A stretch of 64,000 nucleotides of DNA from JBKHYJ01 sp046565505. Its GTDB lineage: Bacteria > Acidobacteriota > Blastocatellia > UBA7656. The stretch's first letter is position 1. Every line of letters starts with the position of its first letter. The notes under the pieces were generated by a model, which searched no databases, had not been told where the DNA came from, and saw only the letters and a list, made by a program, of their open reading frames with translations. The stretch is from NCBI GenBank assembly GCA_046565505.1, contig JBKHYJ010000073.1, forward strand, positions 1 to 64,000, in the 5' to 3' direction. Below, piece after piece: positions 58,884 through 64,000 of this stretch. The position numbers were made by a program, and so were the translations under genes.

Positions 58884-59984
58884 TCACTCGACGAATTTTT
58901 TCATCCCGCGGCTCATCGCCCGCCGCCAATGACCTGTTCCCGAGCGGTAAAAAATTATGGCTTCGGCGCCGGGGAATCCGGCTAAGAGTCCGAGCCCTTC
59001 GGCCACGGGCAGGATCGTAAGCGGCTTCGAGAGGGCCTCGGCGACGGTCGCGTTCGGCGCCACGACTGTAACCGCCCTCGCGATACGGGCGGGCATCCCC
59101 GTGCGCGGGTCGATTATATGGTTGACCGCCCGGCCCGCGACTCTGCTCGAATGCTCGTAGGAACCCGATGAGCTTATCGCCATGTCGCTCAACCGCAGCA
59201 TGAGCTGCGCGCGTGCCGGGCGGCGAGGGTCTCGGACCGCGACGCCCCACGGGCCGCCATCCGGGTCATTGCCCAGCGCGTAGATGGAGCTTTCGCCGAA
59301 GTTGATGAACGCCCGGGCGACGCCCTCGCCGCGCAGCGCTCCGGCCATCTTATCTACGCAATAGCCCTTGGCTATACCGTTGAAATCCAGCTCAACCCCG
59401 TCGGACAGGGCCGTAATAGCTTGAGCCTTTGAATCTACGGCCAGGAGTGACGAACCCACGCGACCGCGCGCGGCGCGAATCTCATCGACTCGCGGCCACT
59501 GCTTACGTATCGCGGCTTCTCTCCAGAGCCGTACGAGCGGGCCTACGGTTACATCAAAAGCGCCTTTCGTCTGCCCCGAGAATCGCTGAGACAGCGAGGC
59601 CAGTTCGATCATTTCAGCGGGCGCGGGGAACGGCGCGCCCCTGCGGCCCAAACGATTGAATCGAGAAACGGGGCTATCAGGCTTAAAGGTGCTGAACACT
59701 TCGTCATGATGGCGCGCAATGTCGAACAGGGCGGCGAACAGCCGGCCGTTTGAATCAATGCTCGGCATCTGGATTTCGAGCATCGTACCCATCACGTAAT
59801 GCATCCTGGCTGCCCAGAGAGGCTTTGAGATGTCCGCGCGGCACCCATCAGATTTATGCGCGAGCGACGTCGTGAAGAGGACTGCCGCCATCAGGCACGC
59901 CAGTATGAGGCGGCCGCCGGCCCCCGGCCCGCCTTCCGAGCGCGAGTTCGATGAGGCCGGCCATGATACAGAGCGGTAAGCCAT
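58884..59984 (-). CDS. apbE: FAD:protein FMN transferase ApbE
   Basis: A 366-residue exported enzyme that transfers FMN from FAD to a Thr of a target protein in the periplasm, with Mg2+. The N-terminus has a hydrophobic signal (about 24-44). Family motifs: MGTMLEIQMP, the GVELDFNGIAKGYCVDKMA loop (about 190-210), FINFGESS, and AISSSGSYEHSS with INHIIDPRTGMPA near 280-300. Starts eight bases after the FMN-binding gene, so flavinylase and substrate are co-transcribed. A single long transcript from the porin is likely. Confidence 0.95.
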   Translation of the reverse strand: MAYRSVSWPASSNSRSEGGPGAGGRLILACLMAAVLFTTSLAHKSDGCRADISKPLWAARMHYVMGTMLEIQMPSIDSNGRLFAALFDIARHHDEVFSTFKPDSPVSRFNRLGRRGAPFPAPAEMIELASLSQRFSGQTKGAFDVTVGPLVRLWREAAIRKQWPRVDEIRAARGRVGSSLLAVDSKAQAITALSDGVELDFNGIAKGYCVDKMAGALRGEGVARAFINFGESSIYALGNDPDGGPWGVAVRDPRRPARAQLMLRLSDMAISSSGSYEHSSRVAGRAVNHIIDPRTGMPARIARAVTVVAPNATVAEALSKPLTILPVAEGLGLLAGFPGAEAIIFYRSGTGHWRRAMSRGMKKFVE

Positions 59985-59991
59985 GCGTGCG

Positions 59992-60609
59992 CTACCCTTT
60001 CATCACCGTTAGCTGAATTACGGCGAGCGCCTTGCGCACGCCCGTAGCCATCGCGCGCACGGAAAGCGTGGCCCCGGTGATATTGCGTATGTCGCCCTGG
60101 CCCCGAATCGGGTCGCCTAGCGACTTGCCTTTGAATTGCCGCGTGAATGCCGGGTAACGGACCTCCCCGCCGCGCGTTTCTCTGTAAGTCATCACGGCCA
60201 CGTCTTTCACCTCGCCGCCGGGGGTTGCCGCGACTATGTAGGTGATGGGGCGGTCACGCCCTATCTCCTCGCACACTATCGCGTAACCTATAATCTCGCC
60301 CCCCCGCCTGGCGACGTAGGCGTAGTAAAACGGCTCCCAGATCGAAGGCTTGCGGCCGACGAGTCGTAACACCTCGGCGCGCAGTTCGGCGGTCGAAGTG
60401 ATCTTACGCTGCTCGAAAGAATCGGCCTCCGGGAAGACGGCTTTCGGCGCTTGTTCGAGCGTAAGAAAAGTCTGGGCCTCAGCCGCCTGCGCGCTCAACG
60501 TCGCGCAGGCGGCTGAGGCCGCTATCAAAAGAACTGCCTTCAACGCGCGGCCCTGCGCAAAGCGCGAGGCCGCTCGCCTTATACTGATTCTGAGTGTTGC
60601 ATGGAACAT
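59992..60609 (-). CDS. Exported FMN-binding domain protein (RnfG/NqrC-type)
   Basis: A 205-residue secreted protein. A long basic signal (about 1-45, ending near AAEAQ) precedes an FMN_bind domain. The flavinylation motif is GDIRNITGATLS, in which the Thr of TGAT/LS corresponds to the residue modified by ApbE in RnfG/NqrC. Starts 39 bases after the porin stop; ApbE follows directly. It should be a periplasmic flavoprotein shuttling electrons. No other redox cofactor site is seen. Confidence 0.92.
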   Translation of the reverse strand: MFHATLRISIRRAASRFAQGRALKAVLLIAASAACATLSAQAAEAQTFLTLEQAPKAVFPEADSFEQRKITSTAELRAEVLRLVGRKPSIWEPFYYAYVARRGGEIIGYAIVCEEIGRDRPITYIVAATPGGEVKDVAVMTYRETRGGEVRYPAFTRQFKGKSLGDPIRGQGDIRNITGATLSVRAMATGVRKALAVIQLTVMKG

Positions 60610-60648
60610 AATTAAGCTCGCCTTAGTCCGGCCGCGGCGCGGCGGGCT

Positions 60649-62502
60649 TCAAAACCCGAGCGCCACACCTATCATGAAAGCGCCGAACGAGCGGTCGGCC
60701 GCGCGACCGAGCCCGAGCGTGTCGGGGAAGATGAGCGTGCTGCCGCCGCGTCGCTGGTTGCGCTGGTAAGCGAAGCTGATCGGGACGGATGAAACAGGGC
60801 GATAAGTCAGCCCTAATGTAACGCGGTCCTGGCTCAGATTTTCCACATCTAAATCTCCGCCCGCGCCGCGCGCGAATGAAAACTCGCGCACGAGCTTGTT
60901 GTACCAGACTCTCTCGTAGCGAATGATCGGGATCAACTGCGGGTCGCTGAAGCCCTCGCCCCAAAACGACTGCTTCAGCCAGTCCGGCCGCCAACGGTAT
61001 TTGAGATCGAACCAGAACCCGTGGCGGCGGTCCGTGAAGGGGCCTTTCAGCCCGACTTCGACCTCGGTCTCCGTCTCGTTTAATTCGTCTTCGGTCGAAG
61101 AGTTCACCAGGTTGCGTGCGATGTCATTCAGCACGCGCTGCATCTTACCGAACTTGGTGTAGATGAACTCGCCCTCGCCCTCAAAGTTCCCGGCGGTGAA
61201 TTTGCCATCCACGCCGAGCGAATTTATGTAGGCCGAAGTCTGTAAGAATTTCGGCGTGTATTTGCCGTGGTAGCCCGAGAACGCAATCTCGTTGCCTACG
61301 CGCGGGCTGACGCCTAGCCGCCAGGTGACGGCGCTGGCCGCGCGGCTGCCATTGACCGGGCCGGAATCGAAACCTATCTCGGGCTCGAATTCAATCTTGG
61401 TCTTATCGTCGCGCACCGCGATGACCTGCTCTAAAGCGAAGTCCAGCGACACGCCGTTGACGACGTAGAATTGATAATTGATGAACCCTTTACCGATTGG
61501 CTTTGACCCTATCAGCCCCGCGCCCGCCTCGCTCCAGGCGGACTTGACTGGCAGCGCCGGTGCGTCCCTGTCGATGAGGGTCCGGCGCGGGATGTCCCAG
61601 TAATCGTCGTCATGCAGTATGTTGAAGCGACCGAGCGGCGGCAGGATGATTCCGCCGCGCACGGCCAAGTTTTTGGTCAGGTCGTATTGAACCCAAAATT
61701 GCTCCAGCTTTATCTCGCTGCCATCCTGCCCTTCTAACTCTTGAATGAACCGCGTGCCCGCCAGACGGCTCTGACCGCCGCGATTCTCGGGGATGGCCGT
61801 GCGCTCGATTTCTATCTTGCCGAAACGCTCCAGCTCTAACTCCGTGTAGAAGCGCAGGCGCTCGACGGGGGTGACGTCTGCGGTCAGGACGAGACGGCGA
61901 ATATCAAATCCGTTCGAGCTGCGCCTCGCGACGGGAAGATCGCCGACGCGCTGGAGCTTGTCGAGGCTGTTGGTCTCAAATCTGAAAGAACCGTATCCGC
62001 CGATGCGCACGCTGTCGCCGAACACGCCGCGGGCGTATCGCGTCCCCTGGCCGCCGGCGGCCCCCGTGCCGTAAAGCCCCTGGTCCGTCTGCCCGCGGCC
62101 GGGGAGGGATTTTTCTTGTGGCTCCTGTGAGTCGTGTGGCTTCTGCGCCAGAGGCTTCTCGGCCTGTTGTGCAGCAGCCGCCGTTTCCGCCTCTGTAGGC
62201 GTGGTCACCCCCGCAGGTGAAGGCGACGCCGGTTGCGGGGCTTGACCCGCCGCCGCTTGACGCTCTTTGACGAGCGTTTCTACCAACGCCCTTAACCGTT
62301 CCACCTCATTCCTAAGTCGCTCTACTTCGCTTCGTGTGGCGGCCTCGCCCTCCGCGGCGGCGCCCTTCTTTTCTACAGCCGGCCCTTCTTTAACCAACCC
62401 CGCATCATAAACGCCGGCCAGAGCGGCCGGGGAGGCGGTCAGGATCGTTGCCAGAACTACACTCACCCGCATCGACGGGCCAAGTATTTTTCGGAGCATC
62501 AT
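60649..62502 (-). CDS. Phosphate-selective-type (OprO/P-like) outer-membrane porin
   Basis: A 617-residue porin heading the operon. Signal peptide (about 1-30; the second ATG at 62499 has better spacing to GAGG), an alpha-helical coiled coil with Glu/Arg heptads (about 42-85), a Pro/Ala/Gln-rich linker (about 86-135) and then a beta-barrel of about 16-18 strands ending in the aromatic C-terminus GVALGF. Anion-type selectivity cannot be told from sequence. A perfect Fur-type box lies 33 bases upstream. In this operon the substrate could be iron chelate, flavin or phosphate. Confidence 0.88.
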   Translation of the reverse strand: MMLRKILGPSMRVSVVLATILTASPAALAGVYDAGLVKEGPAVEKKGAAAEGEAATRSEVERLRNEVERLRALVETLVKERQAAAGQAPQPASPSPAGVTTPTEAETAAAAQQAEKPLAQKPHDSQEPQEKSLPGRGQTDQGLYGTGAAGGQGTRYARGVFGDSVRIGGYGSFRFETNSLDKLQRVGDLPVARRSSNGFDIRRLVLTADVTPVERLRFYTELELERFGKIEIERTAIPENRGGQSRLAGTRFIQELEGQDGSEIKLEQFWVQYDLTKNLAVRGGIILPPLGRFNILHDDDYWDIPRRTLIDRDAPALPVKSAWSEAGAGLIGSKPIGKGFINYQFYVVNGVSLDFALEQVIAVRDDKTKIEFEPEIGFDSGPVNGSRAASAVTWRLGVSPRVGNEIAFSGYHGKYTPKFLQTSAYINSLGVDGKFTAGNFEGEGEFIYTKFGKMQRVLNDIARNLVNSSTEDELNETETEVEVGLKGPFTDRRHGFWFDLKYRWRPDWLKQSFWGEGFSDPQLIPIIRYERVWYNKLVREFSFARGAGGDLDVENLSQDRVTLGLTYRPVSSVPISFAYQRNQRRGGSTLIFPDTLGLGRAADRSFGAFMIGVALGF

Positions 62503-62534
62503 CTTTCCTCTCGTTCAAGCATGTGGAATTAATA

Positions 62535-62551
62535 TTGAAAATCATTTTCAA
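62535..62551. promoter_or_regulatory. Fur box (8-1-8 perfect palindrome)
   Basis: TTGAAAAT-C-ATTTTCAA is a perfect inverted repeat, with the TGAAAAT/ATTTTCA core seen in Fur sites. It is 33 bases upstream of the porin ATG and 190 bases from the divergent proline dehydrogenase, so it most likely controls the porin operon. fur itself is encoded nearby. Confidence 0.85.
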
Positions 62552-62737
62552 AACAGGGCGAGTATACGAGAGTAGTAAGAGGCTGTCAAGAAACTTCTTG
62601 AGGCGCCCGCGCGGCGGGGAGCGAAAGGCTATGGCGGTTGATTTCATTTGTGGCTGTGGTTTATTCTCGTTAAGACCTGTGAAGCTACGGCCCCGGCCCG
62701 GCGGGCGTTTTTAAGGAGGCAGGCATACAAAAAAACA

Positions 62738-63652
62738 ATGCTAACTAAATCCGTTCTCGTTTACCTCTCCAACAGGCAGGGCGTCAAAAGTTTTCTCACC
62801 CGATTCAAATCCTTCAATAACGTGACACGCCGCTTCGTCGCGGGCGAAGAACTTCCCGAGGCCATCGAGGCCGTGCGCCAGCTAAACCGCAAGAATATCT
62901 CAGCCTCGTTCGACCACCTGGGCGAATCCATCTCGTCGGAAGCCGAGACGCGCGAGGAGGTGAAAGAGTACATCCGCGTGTTCGACAATATCGCGAGCAA
63001 CGCGCTCGACTCTAACGCCTCGGTGAAGCTGACGCAGTTGGGGCTTGATATAGACGAAAAGCTTTGTTACGAGAACGCGCGAGCCGTAGTCGAAGCCGCT
63101 AGCAAGTACAAAAACTTTGTTCGGATAGACATGGAAGATTCGACCAGGACCGACGGCACGCTCAAGATATTCACGCGCTTGAGGCACGAATTCGATAACG
63201 TCGGCATAGTCATCCAGTCCTACCTCTACCGCAGCGAGAAGGACGTGGAGGATATGTTGAAAATAGGCGCGAGAATCAGGCTGTGTAAGGGCGCCTACAA
63301 CGAGCCCGAATCCGTCGCCTTTCAGCAGAAGAGCGACGTTGACGCCAACTACGTCAAGCTCATGAAGATACTTCTTACTTCGAGCATCTATCACGGAATA
63401 GCCACCCACGACGAGAAGATGATAGCCGCCACCAGGGCGTTCGCGGCGGAGAAGGGAATAACGCCCGACAAGTACGAGTTCCAGATGCTGTACGGCATCA
63501 GGCGGGACTTGCAGGAGGGGCTTATTGGCGAAGGGTATCGCACGCGGGTTTACGTGCCGTATGGCTACTACTGGTACCCTTACTTCATGCGAAGGCTGGC
63601 GGAACGCCCGGCGAACGTCTGGTTTATTTTGAAGAACATCATGAGGGGGTGA
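62738..63652 (+). CDS. Stand-alone proline dehydrogenase
   Basis: The ATG at 62738 begins the conserved sequence (MLTKSVLVYLSN), with AAGGAGG 18 bases upstream, and no start codon in between; the longer frame from 62648 is rejected. The 304-residue enzyme is a PRODH TIM barrel that oxidises proline to pyrroline-5-carboxylate with FAD. Motifs: IDMEDSTRTDGTL, QSYLYRSEKDVEDM, RLCKGAYNEPE and QMLYGIRRDLQ. There is no fused P5C dehydrogenase domain, unlike PutA. It is divergent from the porin operon. Confidence 0.92.
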   Translation: MLTKSVLVYLSNRQGVKSFLTRFKSFNNVTRRFVAGEELPEAIEAVRQLNRKNISASFDHLGESISSEAETREEVKEYIRVFDNIASNALDSNASVKLTQLGLDIDEKLCYENARAVVEAASKYKNFVRIDMEDSTRTDGTLKIFTRLRHEFDNVGIVIQSYLYRSEKDVEDMLKIGARIRLCKGAYNEPESVAFQQKSDVDANYVKLMKILLTSSIYHGIATHDEKMIAATRAFAAEKGITPDKYEFQMLYGIRRDLQEGLIGEGYRTRVYVPYGYYWYPYFMRRLAERPANVWFILKNIMRG

Positions 63653-63694
63653 GGTCCGCGCCGCGCAGCCTGTCATCTGGCGCGCGGTCCCGGC

Positions 63695-63740
63695 GGAAAA
63701 ACGGAGGGCCGCTTCATGCGAAGCGGCCCTCCGTTTTTCC
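63695..63740. terminator. Bidirectional terminator, 20-base stem
   Basis: GGAAAAACGGAGGGCCGCTT and its complement pair perfectly around loop CATGCG, with A/T runs on both sides, between the convergent proline dehydrogenase gene and the last gene of the window. Confidence 0.95.
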
Positions 63741-63763
63741 GCCTCAGTTCTGCCGGGCTGCGG

Positions 63764-64000
63764 TTAAGTCGCGAGCCGGGCCTCGCGGACGGCAATGCCC
63801 GAAACGGGCGCCTTCAGGTTGGCGGCTCGCTTTTGCGCGGCCTGGCCCTTCGCCGTGGCCTGTTTGACGACCTCGAACGCTTTCTTCAACTGAACATCTT
63901 CGACAGGCTGCGCGGGCTTGGGCGGAGTCACTTGAGGCTGCTGCTCAGGTTTTTCCGCGGCCGCGTCTTCGTCATCGTCGCCCTCGGGCAGTATCACCTC
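63764..64000 (-). CDS. Unidentified protein, C-terminal part (truncated by the window edge)
   Basis: The minus-strand frame is open to the end of the window, and a GTG at 63997-63995 is only one possible start. The visible 78 residues are hydrophilic: acidic (GDDDEDAAAEKP), then a Pro/Gln linker, a Lys/Ala helix (VQLKKAFEVVKQATAKGQAAQKR) and a C-terminal ending VREARLAT. No known family is recognised. The stop is 23 bases inside the terminator region boundary, so this is the 3' end of a gene. Confidence 0.5.
   Translation of the reverse strand, partial: EVILPEGDDDEDAAAEKPEQQPQVTPPKPAQPVEDVQLKKAFEVVKQATAKGQAAQKRAANLKAPVSGIAVREARLAT

Overview
The window reads as a chromosomal segment of a GC-rich diderm bacterium, most likely an acidobacterium (Blastocatellia-like). 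Support for a diderm is direct: LptD, a phosphate-selective-type porin, a secretin and a LpxL/HtrB-like acyltransferase. The acidobacterial guess is inference, from a VWFA-type secreted protein of the kind common in that phylum, a secretin fused to a cohesin-like domain, and the many small low-complexity Gly/Lys/Gln proteins.

Layout. 1-420 holds the tail of an IS630-type transposase, a tRNA-Gln(CTG) and repeated tRNA-derived fragments. 962-3230 is a PIN/TRAM-ispD-ispF unit, followed by a pyrimidine-nucleoside phosphorylase, a Tat-exported glycosylasparaginase and a BMP-type lipoprotein (3296-7053). 7204-13573 carries a CNNM/HlyC membrane protein, a secreted carboxypeptidase-regulatory/TPR protein and a large M14 carboxypeptidase. 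13692-14754 is a cluster of three tiny low-complexity protein genes, one with an in-frame stop. 14864-23119 (minus strand) is a type II secretion / type IV pilus set: GspF, GspE, TPR-secretin-cohesin, two pseudopilins and a PilM-like protein. 23436-32325 (plus) runs lptD, a PPC-domain gene, hrcA-grpE-dnaK-dnaJ. 32393-38090 holds der, a YraN-like nuclease, galT, a VWA protein and a SprT-like metalloprotease. 38091-38640 is a gap with two intrinsic terminators and coupled micro-ORFs. 38640-42745 is a TetR-HlyD-ABC export operon resembling E. coli cecR-ybhGFS. Then come murJ, an orphan NtrC-type regulator, an exported coiled-coil protein, an acyltransferase and a cupin. 49236-49802 has a 39-residue Lys/Gly peptide gene with its own promoter and operator-like site, plus a perfect 23-bp-arm palindrome. 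49803-57349 holds a PHP phosphoesterase, deoC with a probable encapsulation peptide, fabH, a six-helix membrane protein, myo-inositol-phosphate synthase, and a GDPD/AraC pair. 57512-62502 holds fur and a four-gene operon (porin, FMN-binding protein, ApbE, four-helix membrane protein) behind a perfect Fur-type palindrome. The window ends with a stand-alone proline dehydrogenase and the tail of another gene.

The most interesting system is the 58211-62502 operon. ApbE is the enzyme that attaches FMN to the very motif seen in its neighbour, the operon starts with an outer-membrane porin, and the promoter region carries a Fur box. This suggests an iron-regulated cell-envelope flavin electron-transfer or metal-reduction module. 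The second candidate is DeoC with an amphipathic N-terminal helix and linker of the kind that targets enzymes into bacterial microcompartments, although no shell gene lies in the window.
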